A DNA stretch of 38,808 nucleotides, taken from NCBI GenBank assembly GCA_026415715.1, contig JAOAGO010000026.1:1-38808 (forward strand). Direction: 5' to 3'. Shown here one piece after another: positions 16,992 to 26,261 of the stretch. Made by a program: the position numbers and the translations under genes. Below the pieces are notes generated by a model. That model saw only the letters and a list, made by a program, of their open reading frames with translations, was not told the origin of the DNA and did not search any database. Source of the DNA: Chitinophagaceae bacterium. GTDB lineage: Bacteria > Bacteroidota > Bacteroidia > Chitinophagales > Chitinophagaceae. Each line of letters begins with the position of its first letter. Position 1 is the first letter of the stretch.

Positions 16992-18239
16992 ATGGGCCTG
17001 AACACGATTCTGTTTTTTCTGCTCACGATTTTACTCATGGCTTTTTTTGCCGGTATCGAGATGGCGTTTTACAGCGCCAACCGGATGAGCCTTGAGTTGC
17101 GTAAAAGAAAAGGAGGAGCTGCCATACAGATTTTGTTTCGTTTTATCGAATCGCCGGCCAGATTTCTGGGCGTAACCTTATTTGGCTTCACTTTGTTTCT
17201 TGTTTTGTTTGCCTTGCAAATCAGCGCCGTTTTGCAGCCGGTATGGAAATATTTCGGGTTGGAGATTGCTTCGATTCGTATTGTTATTGAAATTATAATT
17301 GCCACATTGATTGTTCTGCTTTTTGCCGAATTTATTCCGAGAGCATATTTCAGAGCCCACAGCAATACACTGTTGATTCGCCTGGCTTATGTGGCCGATT
17401 TTTTTTATCAGCTTTTTTCACCTGTGGCATCCCGCCTGATTGACTTTTCCGAGTGGACACTTAAATACATCTTCAATATCCGTATCAGTAAAGAAAAACA
17501 ACCCCTGAATCGCAGCGTCCTGAAAAATCTTTTTGAAGAAAATGACGAAGAAACTGATTCGGAAACCAACACACAGCTTTTGGAAAACGCTCAGGAACTG
17601 CCGAAAATCAAAGTCAGGCACTGTTTGGTTCCGCGTAAGGAAATAGTAGGTATTGAAGTGAACGCTTCCTTAGAAGACCTGAAAAAAAAGTTTATTGAAA
17701 CCAAACTGAGCAAGCTGGTTGTCTATGAGAAAAACATAGACAATATCGTAGGCTATGTTCATCAGTTGGACTTATTTAAAAAGCCGGATTCCATTCGCTC
17801 TGTTTTGCATCCCATCCCCGCTGTTCCGGAAAGCATGAGCGCTTCAGACCTGATCGGCAAATTAAGCCGTGAAAGGAAAAGTATGGCATGGGTAGTGGAC
17901 GAGTTTGGCGGCACTTCCGGTATTGTTACCATGGAAGATGTGCTGGAGGAACTTTTCGGAGAGATAAAAGATGAATATGACTCTGAAAAATTTGTAGAAA
18001 ATCAGATTTCGGACACGGAATACATTTTTTCAGGTCGCCTTGAACTGGATTATCTTGAAGAAAAATACGGCTTTGAGTTTTCCGAAAAAGAATCGGAAAC
18101 GCTTTCGGGATACATCATTTCACATTGCGAGAAAATTCCTTCTCAGAAAGAACGCATCATTATTGATGATTATGAATTTGATATTCTCAACGTCAGTGAA
18201 ACCCGCATTGAAACCGTAAAAATGAAAATATTGAAATAA
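16992..18239 (+). CDS. CNNM/CBS (CorC-HlyC) membrane protein, GldE-like
   Basis: 415 residues from ATG 16992. This start begins directly at the first membrane segment, as in relatives. A GTG at 16905 overlapping the gmk stop would add 29 residues with no family counterpart. Residues about 1-165 are a CNNM-type domain with four hydrophobic segments and the GIEMAFYSANR motif. A CBS pair follows at about 190-320 (IVGYVHQLDLF; WVVDEFGGTSGIVTMEDVLEELFGEI), then a CorC_HlyC C-terminal domain. Family roles include magnesium or cobalt transport. In gliding Bacteroidota the same architecture includes GldE. Whether this is GldE or a general transporter cannot be decided here. Confidence 0.82.
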   Translation: MGLNTILFFLLTILLMAFFAGIEMAFYSANRMSLELRKRKGGAAIQILFRFIESPARFLGVTLFGFTLFLVLFALQISAVLQPVWKYFGLEIASIRIVIEIIIATLIVLLFAEFIPRAYFRAHSNTLLIRLAYVADFFYQLFSPVASRLIDFSEWTLKYIFNIRISKEKQPLNRSVLKNLFEENDEETDSETNTQLLENAQELPKIKVRHCLVPRKEIVGIEVNASLEDLKKKFIETKLSKLVVYEKNIDNIVGYVHQLDLFKKPDSIRSVLHPIPAVPESMSASDLIGKLSRERKSMAWVVDEFGGTSGIVTMEDVLEELFGEIKDEYDSEKFVENQISDTEYIFSGRLELDYLEEKYGFEFSEKESETLSGYIISHCEKIPSQKERIIIDDYEFDILNVSETRIETVKMKILK

Positions 18240-18260
18240 GAGACCGTTTTCTTTTTAGCG

Positions 18261-18291
18261 TTGCTCATTACTACCGGGCCGTATATCTTTG
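18261..18291 (+). promoter_or_regulatory. Bacteroidota-type promoter for tatC
   Basis: TTG at 18261-18263 and a perfect TATCTTTG at 18284-18291, with 20 nt between them. It lies 17 bp upstream of the tatC ATG. Confidence 0.55.
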
Positions 18292-18307
18292 CAGTTTTCG
18301 ATAATAT

Positions 18308-19171
18308 ATGGCGCTGTTGGATTTTTTAAATAAGAGAAAAAAGTCACAAGACAACGACGGCGCGGAAATGTCGTTTATAGACCATCTGGAAGAACTACGC
18401 TGGCACATTATTCGTTCGCTTATTGCCGTAGCAGTTGCCGCCATTGTGGTGTTCATTTTTATCAGAGATATTGTAGATAACATTCTGTTTGGTCCTACTG
18501 ATCCCAACTTTGTTTCGTACGAGTTGTTTTGTCGCATCAGCAGGGCTATCGGCCTGGGCGATACGGTATGCGTTACGCCGGTTGAAGCCCGCTTTCAGAG
18601 TAACACAATGACCGGCCAGTTTATCTCGTCGTTTACCATTGCTTTTCTGGGCGGATTTATCGTGGCATTTCCTTATGTTTTCTGGGAGTTCTGGAAATTT
18701 GTTAAGCCCGCTCTGACGCCGGCCGAAAGAAAAAAAACAAAAAATATTGTTTTCTGGGTGTCTTTACTTTTTTTCACAGGCGTGTTTTTCGGCTATTTTA
18801 TTCTAACTCCGTTTATGGTAAATTTTTATTTTAATTATAAACTCAGCGATAAGGTAGTTATATTACCCAGTTTTTCCGATTATCTGGAAAATCTGATTTA
18901 CCTCACGGTAGGCATTGGCGTATTATTTCAGATGCCGTTGCTTATAATGCTGCTGGCCAAGGTAGGCATCATAACAGCCGACTTTTTGCGCCGGTACAGG
19001 CGGCACGCCATCGTGATGCTGCTTATTGCTGCGGCCATTATCACACCTACCACAGACCCTTTCAGCCTGAGTATAGTTACCATTCCACTGTATCTATTAT
19101 ATGAAGCCGGGATAAAAATTGCAGCGAAAATTAATAAAAGGCAGGATGACAGAATGTACAGCGATGTATGA
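18308..19171 (+). CDS. tatC: Sec-independent translocase subunit TatC
   Basis: Inner-membrane receptor for twin-arginine signal peptides. 287 residues with six hydrophobic segments. The cytoplasmic N-terminus carries the invariant MSFIDHLEELRWHIIRS. The first cytoplasmic loop contains FPYVFWEFWKFVKPALTPAERK. The first periplasmic loop is extended by a segment with two cysteines (ELFCRISRAIGLGDTVC) that could form a disulfide, a trait I recall from Bacteroidota TatC. No tatA or tatB lies nearby. Its own promoter is visible upstream. Confidence 0.97.
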   Translation: MALLDFLNKRKKSQDNDGAEMSFIDHLEELRWHIIRSLIAVAVAAIVVFIFIRDIVDNILFGPTDPNFVSYELFCRISRAIGLGDTVCVTPVEARFQSNTMTGQFISSFTIAFLGGFIVAFPYVFWEFWKFVKPALTPAERKKTKNIVFWVSLLFFTGVFFGYFILTPFMVNFYFNYKLSDKVVILPSFSDYLENLIYLTVGIGVLFQMPLLIMLLAKVGIITADFLRRYRRHAIVMLLIAAAIITPTTDPFSLSIVTIPLYLLYEAGIKIAAKINKRQDDRMYSDV

Positions 19172-19249
19172 AAGAAATAATGAAAATGAACGGCAAATTG
19201 GCTGATTTTTTTTAACTTTAAATGCCGAACTTCAAATTTCAACTTTTCT

Positions 19250-19705
19250 ATGTCCTTTGCTTTTGATAAAGATAAACCGGTTGCCATAGGCAGCGACCAT
19301 GCGGGATTCGAATACAAGGAAGAAATTATCCGGTTTCTGGAAACCCGTGGGGTGAAGTGCTCAAATTTCGGCGCCTTCAGTAAAGAATCTGCCGACTATC
19401 CCGATTTTGCTCATCCGGTAGCCCGTTCTGTTGAAAACGGAGAATCCTGCTTCGGTATTTTAATTTGCGGAAGCGCAAACGGTGTAGCCATGACGGCCAA
19501 CAAACATCCGGGCATACGGGCAGCGGTGTGCTGGACCGAAGAAATTGCCAGGCTGGCCAGGCGACACAACAATGCAAATATCATTTGCATACCCGCCCGG
19601 TTTGTAAGCATGGAAGAGTCAAAAAATATGTTATCGGCTTTTATGGAAGCTTCTTTTGAAGGAGGTCGTCATCAAAGACGGGTTGAAAAAATTGCCTGTT
19701 GTTGA
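19250..19705 (+). CDS. rpiB: RpiB/LacA-family sugar-phosphate isomerase
   Basis: Interconverts ribose 5-phosphate and ribulose 5-phosphate in the pentose-phosphate pathway. 151 residues. GSDHAG at 14-19 contains the catalytic Asp/His pair. Cys73 in ILICGSANGVAMTANK is the expected catalytic base, with Ala in place of the more usual Gly or Thr in that loop. Arg and His residues that bind the phosphate are present in RRHNNANIICI. The gene converges with the SRPBCC gene, with only 14 bp between the stop codons. Confidence 0.94.
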   Translation: MSFAFDKDKPVAIGSDHAGFEYKEEIIRFLETRGVKCSNFGAFSKESADYPDFAHPVARSVENGESCFGILICGSANGVAMTANKHPGIRAAVCWTEEIARLARRHNNANIICIPARFVSMEESKNMLSAFMEASFEGGRHQRRVEKIACC

Positions 19706-19719
19706 TTTTTTTCATGTTT

Positions 19720-20184
19720 TCAGAATTTTCCTAATAATTCCTCTATTTTGATTTGTCGGAATCGGAAGATCTGCTTTAATTTTTTATCTATTAAAAAACG
19801 GTTGAGTAAACGCCCTGCTATACCAAGGGGTATTTTGTAGTGTACAATATCCGTCATTTCCACGCCGCCGGTTATTTCCCGAAAATGGTGTTGATGATGC
19901 CATAAACGGTACGGGCCGAATCGCTGCTCATCAATAAAATAGCAGTTTTCCTTTACATGCGTAATTTCAGTCATCCAGTACATGGTAATTCCGAACAAGG
20001 GTTTTACGGTATATTCAATGATTTGTCCGGCATACATTTTATTTCCATGATGGGTAGAAATGATACGGAAATCCATTTCCGGCGGAGTGATGAGCGACAG
20101 ATTTTCCGGATTTGAAAAAAAACGCCAGGCTTCTTCTAACGAAACCGGGATGTTCTGAACGGTATGAATGATATGCGCCTTCAG
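19720..20184 (-). CDS. SRPBCC-family protein with probable CTG start
   Basis: Small START/Bet v1-like ligand-binding protein of about 154 residues. The first ATG in frame (20076) would remove the family's opening strand and helix. The open frame continues upstream through HTVQNIPVSLEEAWRFFSNP and SLITPPE, which are typical SRPBCC N-terminal residues. Where relatives have Met, this frame has CTG at 20184, giving L/M-KAHIIHTVQNI. There is no ATG, GTG or TTG between that point and the upstream in-frame stop. Residues 37 to 154 include MYWMTEITHV and the terminal FRFRQIKIEELL helix. Ligand unknown; it is a single gene between rpiB and the helicase. Confidence 0.72.
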   Translation of the reverse strand: MKAHIIHTVQNIPVSLEEAWRFFSNPENLSLITPPEMDFRIISTHHGNKMYAGQIIEYTVKPLFGITMYWMTEITHVKENCYFIDEQRFGPYRLWHHQHHFREITGGVEMTDIVHYKIPLGIAGRLLNRFLIDKKLKQIFRFRQIKIEELLGKF

Positions 20185-20239
20185 CTTCTTTTTTCTTATT
20201 TTCGTTAAATTAACATCTTATCTGCCAACTTTGTTTAGC

Positions 20240-23200
20240 ATGATGACAAAAAGGGAACAGCTGGAGCAAAACTTCCTTCAGGAATATGAACGGCTCAATG
20301 AGCGGCAACGGCTGGCTGTTGATACCATAGAAGGTCCCGTGATGGTTATTGCAGGGCCGGGAACCGGAAAAACTCAGGTGCTGGCCTGCCGGATTGCGAA
20401 TATTCTGCTCAAAACAGATGTATATCCTTCAAACATATTATGCCTTACCTATACGGAAGCCGGCGTGATTGCCATGAAAAAACGATTGGTTTCTATCATA
20501 GGCCCCGACGGCTACAACGTACAGGTACATACTTTTCATTCTTTCTGCAATAAAGTCATTCAGGAAAATCTTCGCTTGTTTTATGCAACCGAAATGGAAC
20601 CACTGAGCGATCTGGAAAGAATTCAAATCGTAAAACAAATCATTGACGAACTGCCATCGGATAATCCCCTGCGAAGGCTGCAAGGCGATGTGTATTATGA
20701 CGCTAAATCGCTGCTTAAATTATATGAAGCCATAAAAAAAGAAGGGTGGGATGTGGAATGGCTTGTGCAACAAACCGAACATTACATCCGGCATATTATA
20801 CCCGAAACCGAAGGTTTTTATAATAAAAGAGAAAAAAAGAAAGGACATACCGTACTTACTGAAAAGGGAAAAGCCGAAACCGAAAGAATGAATAGACTTC
20901 AATATGCCCTGCAAACTTTTTATACTTATCAGCAACTGCTGCAGCAGAAAAAACGATACGATTATGATGATATGATAAACTGGGTGATTGATTTGTTTGA
21001 GCAGCGGAACGATATCCTTTTGAATTATCAGGAACAATTTCAGTACATACTGGTAGATGAATATCAGGATACCAGCGGAAGTCAGAACCGTATTGTGGAA
21101 CTGCTGATCAGTTACTGGCAAAACGAAAAACCCAACTTGTTTGTCGTAGGCGATGATGATCAGAGTATATACAGGTTTCAGGGCGCAAATTTGATTAATC
21201 TGTTGATGCTGGCTGAAAAACTGGGTGAAGATCTGACGAAAATCGTACTAACGGCAAATTACCGAAGCGTACAGCCGATATTGGATGCTGCCCGGCATCT
21301 AATTGAAAATAACCGGCAACGTTTGGTTTATCGCTTTGAAGGCCTTACAAAGGAACTGTATGCTGCCGACAAAGAAAAGAAAGATTTGCACATCCCTCCC
21401 GTACTCAGGGAATATGAAAATGAATTTGCGGAGAATGCTCACGTAGCCAAAAGCATACGGCAGCTGATTGATTCCGGGGTACCTCCGGCGAATATTGCAG
21501 TCATTTATCGCGAACATAAACTGGGCGATGAGTTTATACGATTTTTACAGCTTTTGGAAATTCCGTTTTACGTAAAGCGCTCCGTGAACCTGCTGGAGGA
21601 TGAGTTTATAAAAAAAATTATTACACTCATGCAGTATGTGCAAAAGGAAGCAGACGCGCCGTTCAGCGGCGACGGCCTTTTGTATGAAATTTTACATTTT
21701 CCTTTTTTCAATAGCCAGGCGCTGCAGATAGCACAACTATGTTTTGAATACAATCATTCAGATAAAAATGTTTCTTCCGGTACTTTCCGCCAATGGCTGA
21801 ATCAGAGAATGCATAATACACAAACTTCCTTGTTTTCCGAAGACCACCCCGATCGGGAAGTTTTTGAAACCGTTCGCATGCTGGAGCGAATGCAAAAAGA
21901 GCTTTATCGTCTTCCTTTACAACGTTGGTTTGAAATGCTGATCAATGAGGCCGGCATTCTTCAGTTCATCATGAAGCAGGACGAGAAATACCGGCTTATG
22001 AACAAATTGTCTGTTTTTTTTGATTATATCAAATCCGAAACGCATAAAATTCCTTCCTTGTCTTTAGCCGATCTGCTCAGGAATCTTGAGTTGATGAAAG
22101 AAAACAAACTAAGCCTGGAACTGATACAGACAACCGGAACGCAGCACGGCGTAAATTTACTTTCCTGCCACGGCAGTAAGGGTCTTGAGTTTGAGTATGT
22201 TTTTCTCATCGGCGCAAGGAATGATATCTGGGAAGGAAAATCGCAACCTCATCTGGGGTTTCGTCTGCCTCCGCATATTTTCCAAATGCCGGCCCGAACG
22301 GAACTGGAAGAAGAAAGCCGAAGATTATTTTACGTAGCCATCACCCGTGCCGAAAAGTTTTTATATATATCATGGCCCCGGATGACGCAGGAAGGAAAAG
22401 AACTTATTCCCTCCCGTTTTGTTAACGAGATAGAATCTCCCCTTAACCTGAACGTTGAAAAAATTTCGCTGACGGAAGAGGAAAATCTTGAATTCAGGTC
22501 GTTGCGTTTCGGAATGGTTCAAAAACCGGTGTTGATGAGTGAAGAAAAACAGTTTTTAGACGAGTTGCTGAAAGGTTTTGTCATGAACGTAACGGCATTG
22601 AATCATTATCTGGAATGTCCCTTAAAGTTTTTTTATAACAGCCTTGTCAGAGTGCCTTCTGCAAAAACGGAAGCCATGCATTACGGAACAGCCGTTCATA
22701 AAGCCCTGCAGGATTTTATCAACACGATGATGTCAAATCAGAAAACATATCCGGAAAAAGATTTTCTGATTCAACGATTTTTATATCATCTGAATAAGGA
22801 AAAAGAATTATTCAGCACAGAAAATTTACAACGATATACAGAAAGGGGCGAAAAAGCCCTCACGGCATACTATGAAAAATATTATAATCCTCCTCCAGGC
22901 GAAGAATTTATACTTACGGAAAAGAAGTTAGATCAGGTAATCATAGAAGGGATACCGATGAAAGGTTTTGCCGATAAAATTCAGTTTTGGGGGAATGAAA
23001 TTGTGATAACCGATTTCAAAACCGGTTCGTATGAAAAAGCCAGAAAAAGAGGTGAGTTTTCAAGGCCGGGAGAAAAGGAGATAGTGCCGCAGGGGGGCAA
23101 CTACTGGCGGCAGGCTGTTTTTTATAAATTACTGGTAGATCATTTGCCGGGGAAAAACTGGAAAGTGAAATATATCCAGTTTGATTTTGTGGAACCTGAA

Positions 23201-23410
23201 AACGATTCTCTTTTTATTGAACGGATGGATATTCATGCATCCGATGAAGAACAGGTAAAAAAACAACTGACGGAAGTGTGGCAGAAAATTCAGCAGCATG
23301 ATTTTTATACCGGATGCGGCAAAGAAGACTGTTATTGGTGCCGGTTTGTTAAAACCAATAAAATATACAGCCACGTTCTTGAAGAAGAAACCGAACCGCA
23401 GGAGATTTAG
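20240..23410 (+). CDS. UvrD/Rep-type helicase fused to a RecB-like Fe-S nuclease
   Basis: 1056 residues from ATG 20240; a further ATG is at 20243. The longer frame from 20168 adds a non-conserved hydrophobic leader. Helicase motifs: Walker A GPGTGKT at 39-45, Walker B VDEYQD at 272-277, GDDDQSIYRFQGA, ANYRS, SCHGSKGLEFEYVFL, and RRLFYVAITRAE (motif VI). The C-terminal part is a PD-(D/E)XK nuclease: His820 (GTAVHKAL), Asp925-x-Lys927 (ITDFKTG). Cys793 (LECPLKFF) together with Cys1026, Cys1031 and Cys1034 looks like the four-cysteine iron-sulfur site of AddB-type nucleases. Probable role: DNA end processing in repair. recR lies downstream and recJ is in the same window. Confidence 0.9.
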   Translation: MMTKREQLEQNFLQEYERLNERQRLAVDTIEGPVMVIAGPGTGKTQVLACRIANILLKTDVYPSNILCLTYTEAGVIAMKKRLVSIIGPDGYNVQVHTFHSFCNKVIQENLRLFYATEMEPLSDLERIQIVKQIIDELPSDNPLRRLQGDVYYDAKSLLKLYEAIKKEGWDVEWLVQQTEHYIRHIIPETEGFYNKREKKKGHTVLTEKGKAETERMNRLQYALQTFYTYQQLLQQKKRYDYDDMINWVIDLFEQRNDILLNYQEQFQYILVDEYQDTSGSQNRIVELLISYWQNEKPNLFVVGDDDQSIYRFQGANLINLLMLAEKLGEDLTKIVLTANYRSVQPILDAARHLIENNRQRLVYRFEGLTKELYAADKEKKDLHIPPVLREYENEFAENAHVAKSIRQLIDSGVPPANIAVIYREHKLGDEFIRFLQLLEIPFYVKRSVNLLEDEFIKKIITLMQYVQKEADAPFSGDGLLYEILHFPFFNSQALQIAQLCFEYNHSDKNVSSGTFRQWLNQRMHNTQTSLFSEDHPDREVFETVRMLERMQKELYRLPLQRWFEMLINEAGILQFIMKQDEKYRLMNKLSVFFDYIKSETHKIPSLSLADLLRNLELMKENKLSLELIQTTGTQHGVNLLSCHGSKGLEFEYVFLIGARNDIWEGKSQPHLGFRLPPHIFQMPARTELEEESRRLFYVAITRAEKFLYISWPRMTQEGKELIPSRFVNEIESPLNLNVEKISLTEEENLEFRSLRFGMVQKPVLMSEEKQFLDELLKGFVMNVTALNHYLECPLKFFYNSLVRVPSAKTEAMHYGTAVHKALQDFINTMMSNQKTYPEKDFLIQRFLYHLNKEKELFSTENLQRYTERGEKALTAYYEKYYNPPPGEEFILTEKKLDQVIIEGIPMKGFADKIQFWGNEIVITDFKTGSYEKARKRGEFSRPGEKEIVPQGGNYWRQAVFYKLLVDHLPGKNWKVKYIQFDFVEPENDSLFIERMDIHASDEEQVKKQLTEVWQKIQQHDFYTGCGKEDCYWCRFVKTNKIYSHVLEEETEPQEI

Positions 23411-23468
23411 ATATTCTTTGACACAAGAAATGGCAGGCGAAATACGAAAGGCATTATGTTTGCGTACT

Positions 23469-24887
23469 ATGTGGCGGCAATTCGTTGTTTTTTTCATTAT
23501 ACCCTTGGGCGCTGTTATATGGCTTATTCTTTCCGGAACCGGTTGCGCCAATATTATTCCCCCTTCCGGCGGGCCGAGAGACAGTCTGCCACCCGTATTG
23601 GTAAAGTCTTCGCCTGCGGATTCCGCAGTATCGTTTTCCGGAAATAAAATTGTCCTCACATTTAATGAATTTGTCGAAGTACAGAATCCCCGGCAGGCTG
23701 TAATCATTTCGCCCAATCCTTCGCAGTTTCCTGAAATTACATATCGGTTGAATACCGTAACGATACGGTTCAGAGAGCCGCCGGAGAAACCGGCTACTTA
23801 TGTGATTGATTTCGGCGACGCCATCAGGGATTTTACGGAAGGTAATATACTCAAAAATTTTTCTTTTGTGTTTTCAACCGGCAACTACATTGATTCGCTG
23901 GAACTGAAAGGAAAAGTGATACTGGCAGAAACCGGAAAACCTGACAGCACGCTGATTGTTATGCTGCATGTCAACCCCGATGATTCGGCAGTGGTGAAAG
24001 AAAAACCACGGTATGTAACTAAAGTGGACGCTAACGGAAATTTTGTTTTTCGGAATCTGCCGGCCCGTCCTTTTTATTTATATGCTTTGAAAGACGAAGG
24101 AGGTACGCGTCGCTATTTCAGCGAACGCCAGCTTTTTGCATTTGCCGATAAATCCGTAATACCGTCAGCAAAGCCTGAATCGGTAATGCTGTATGCCTAT
24201 GCCGCAACACCTTCCGCACCGGCCAGGCAAACTCTGGCATTTTCTTCAATCCTTGGCCGGGCGGGAGGCGGAGAAAAACGTCTGAAATTTCAGACCAATC
24301 TGGTAGGCGACCGTCAGGATCTTCTTCAGGATTTTATCCTCACTTTTGAAACGCCGATTAAACGATTCGACAGTTCGCGCCTTCTTTTTTTCAGCGATTC
24401 CACATTTCTTCCTGTAAAGAATTATCAATTCCGGAAAGACAGCGCAGGAAAATCACTTCGGATTATTCATTCCTGGAAAGAAAACACATTGTATCATATC
24501 ATTCTGGATAGAGAGTTTGCCGAAGATTCACTGGGAAGGAAATTGCTGAAAACGGATACATTAACGTTTACCACAAAAAAAATATCCGATTACGGTTCTC
24601 TTCTCTTAAAATTGAATAAAGATAAATTACCTGCTCAGGCAGTGTTGATACTTTCTAAAGATGGAATGATACAAAAATCTTACCCTATAAAAGGGTTGGA
24701 AATCAATGAGCCCTTATTTCCCCCCGGCGAATATGAGCTATTGATACTGCAAGATAAAAATGAAAACGGCAGATGGGATCCCGGCGAATTTTTCGGAAAA
24801 CGAAAACAGCCCGAAGTGGTTACCCCGCTGGGGAAAAAAATAACCGTAAAGCCCGGGATGAAGCATGAATACGAGGTAGCGCTTTAA
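23469..24887 (+). CDS. Ig-like domain lipoprotein (SbsA Ig-like/Big_5 type)
   Basis: 472 residues from ATG 23469, which gives a compact lipoprotein signal with the lipobox ending at Cys26 (LSGTGC). An ATG at 23430 would add 13 residues. After the signal comes IIPPSGGPRDSLPPVLVKSSPADSAVSFSGNKIVLTFNEFVEV, the typical Bacteroidota opening of a Big_5 Ig-like domain, over about residues 30-140. A second region (KLKGKVILAETGKPDSTLIVML) resembles a carboxypeptidase-regulatory-like domain. The C-terminus ends with a calcium-site-like DKNENGRWDPGEF. Likely anchored in the outer membrane. Function unknown. It begins 58 bp after the helicase stop. Confidence 0.8.
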   Translation: MWRQFVVFFIIPLGAVIWLILSGTGCANIIPPSGGPRDSLPPVLVKSSPADSAVSFSGNKIVLTFNEFVEVQNPRQAVIISPNPSQFPEITYRLNTVTIRFREPPEKPATYVIDFGDAIRDFTEGNILKNFSFVFSTGNYIDSLELKGKVILAETGKPDSTLIVMLHVNPDDSAVVKEKPRYVTKVDANGNFVFRNLPARPFYLYALKDEGGTRRYFSERQLFAFADKSVIPSAKPESVMLYAYAATPSAPARQTLAFSSILGRAGGGEKRLKFQTNLVGDRQDLLQDFILTFETPIKRFDSSRLLFFSDSTFLPVKNYQFRKDSAGKSLRIIHSWKENTLYHIILDREFAEDSLGRKLLKTDTLTFTTKKISDYGSLLLKLNKDKLPAQAVLILSKDGMIQKSYPIKGLEINEPLFPPGEYELLILQDKNENGRWDPGEFFGKRKQPEVVTPLGKKITVKPGMKHEYEVAL

Positions 24888-24938
24888 ATTTCAAACCAAC
24901 CGCTCGTATTTTCGTTTCAATTTACATATCTTTATCTT

Positions 24939-25562
24939 ATGCAATTTTCTTCTGCGTTATTGGAAAATGCCGTAAATGAATTCACGAAATTGCCGGGTAT
25001 CGGGAAAAAAACGGCGCTTCGTCTGGTATTACATTTACTGAAACAGGAAACCGCATCGGTTGATTATTTTGTGCAGGCTCTTTCGCGGCTCCGGCATGAA
25101 ATCCGGTTTTGTCATCGCTGTCACAATGTTTCTGATGCAGATATTTGCTCCATTTGCTCCAATTCTATGCGAAAGCGGGAACTGATTTGTGTGGTGGAAA
25201 ACATTCGCGATGTAATTGCCATTGAAAGCACCCATCAGTATAACGGGGTTTATCATGTACTGGGCGGAGTCATCTCGCCGCTGGATGGAATAGGCCCTGA
25301 ACAACTTACCATTCAGTCGCTCGTGCAGCGCGTAGAAAATGAAAGGCCTTCTGAACTCATTTTTGCATTAAGCCCCACCATTCAGGGCGATACGACAATT
25401 TTTTATATACAGAAATTACTGCACAAATTTGCCATACGCTTTACAACCATTGCCCGGGGCATTGCGTTTGGCGGCGAACTGGAGTATGCCGATGAAATGA
25501 CACTCGGTCGCAGCCTTATCAACCGGCAACCTGTAGAACAATATGTAAAAACGAATACCTGA
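24939..25562 (+). CDS. recR: Recombination mediator RecR
   Basis: Works with RecF/RecO to load RecA on gapped DNA. 207 residues. The helix-hairpin-helix motif LPGIGKKTALRLVLHLL is at about 17-33. A four-cysteine zinc site follows (CHRCHNVSDADICSIC). The Toprim domain shows ICVVENIRDVIAIEST and YHVLGGVISPLDGIGP. A near-consensus -7 element (TATCTTTA, 24927-24934) lies just before the ATG, too close to serve the full leader unless transcription starts at the start codon. Confidence 0.97.
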   Translation: MQFSSALLENAVNEFTKLPGIGKKTALRLVLHLLKQETASVDYFVQALSRLRHEIRFCHRCHNVSDADICSICSNSMRKRELICVVENIRDVIAIESTHQYNGVYHVLGGVISPLDGIGPEQLTIQSLVQRVENERPSELIFALSPTIQGDTTIFYIQKLLHKFAIRFTTIARGIAFGGELEYADEMTLGRSLINRQPVEQYVKTNT

Positions 25563-25603
25563 AAAATGATTTACCCTTTCGGCATCTGAAAAATAATCAG
25601 TCT

Positions 25604-26251
25604 GTGAAGAAATACTTCATTTTTTTTCTTATTACATGGCAAACCGGTTTAACCCAGCCATTTTACAATGAAATTCTCGCTTTTAAAAAACAAGACAGCC
25701 TTTCATTTCCGGAAAAAGGCCAAATTTTATTTATCGGCAGTTCTTCTTTTACTTTATGGAAAGAAGTGCAAAACGACTTTCCGTTACATCGCATTCTCAA
25801 TCGCGGCTTCGGGGGCTCTACGATTTCAGATCTTCTTTTTTATTTCAAAGACATAGTTATCCCCTATCAGCCTAAACAAATAGTAGTTTACTGCGGCGAA
25901 AATGACATAGCCAACGACAGCCTGGTAACCGGGAAAGTCGTATTCCGACGTTTCGTACAACTGTATGACAGCATCCGCTTCCGTTTAGGAAATATTCCCG
26001 TGGTGTATATCTCCATGAAACCAAGCCCTTCCCGCTGGCATTTACGAAACAAGATGAGAGAAGGAAATTTACGGATTCGAAAATTTACAAAAAAGAAACA
26101 CCGAAATCTGATTTTTGTTGACGTATGGAGCGCCATGCTGAATGAAAAAGGTGAGCCGAAAGAAGATATCTATCAGGAAGACAAACTGCACATGAACCGG
26201 AAAGGTTACGAAATCTGGAAAAAAATGCTGGAGCCTTTGCTTTTGAAATAA
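25604..26251 (+). CDS. SGNH/GDSL-family hydrolase
   Basis: 215 residues with a GTG start at 25604 and a signal-like N-terminus (MKKYFIFFLITWQTGLTQP). Block I is IGSSSFTLW (nucleophile Ser), block II is NRGFGGSTISDLL, block III is YCGENDIAND with the oxyanion Asn, and block V is DKLHMNRKGYE with the catalytic Asp-x-x-His. The family includes esterases and acyl hydrolases acting on lipids or acetylated sugars. The substrate is unknown. Probably periplasmic. It is 10 bp upstream of the PhoD-like gene and may be co-transcribed. Confidence 0.85.
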   Translation: MKKYFIFFLITWQTGLTQPFYNEILAFKKQDSLSFPEKGQILFIGSSSFTLWKEVQNDFPLHRILNRGFGGSTISDLLFYFKDIVIPYQPKQIVVYCGENDIANDSLVTGKVVFRRFVQLYDSIRFRLGNIPVVYISMKPSPSRWHLRNKMREGNLRIRKFTKKKHRNLIFVDVWSAMLNEKGEPKEDIYQEDKLHMNRKGYEIWKKMLEPLLLK

Positions 26252-26261
26252 ACCTTAAATC

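Noticed and set aside
23129-23716. 195-residue minus-strand frame opposite the helicase end and lipoprotein start
   Set aside because: It is antisense to two well-supported genes, with no recognisable domain.
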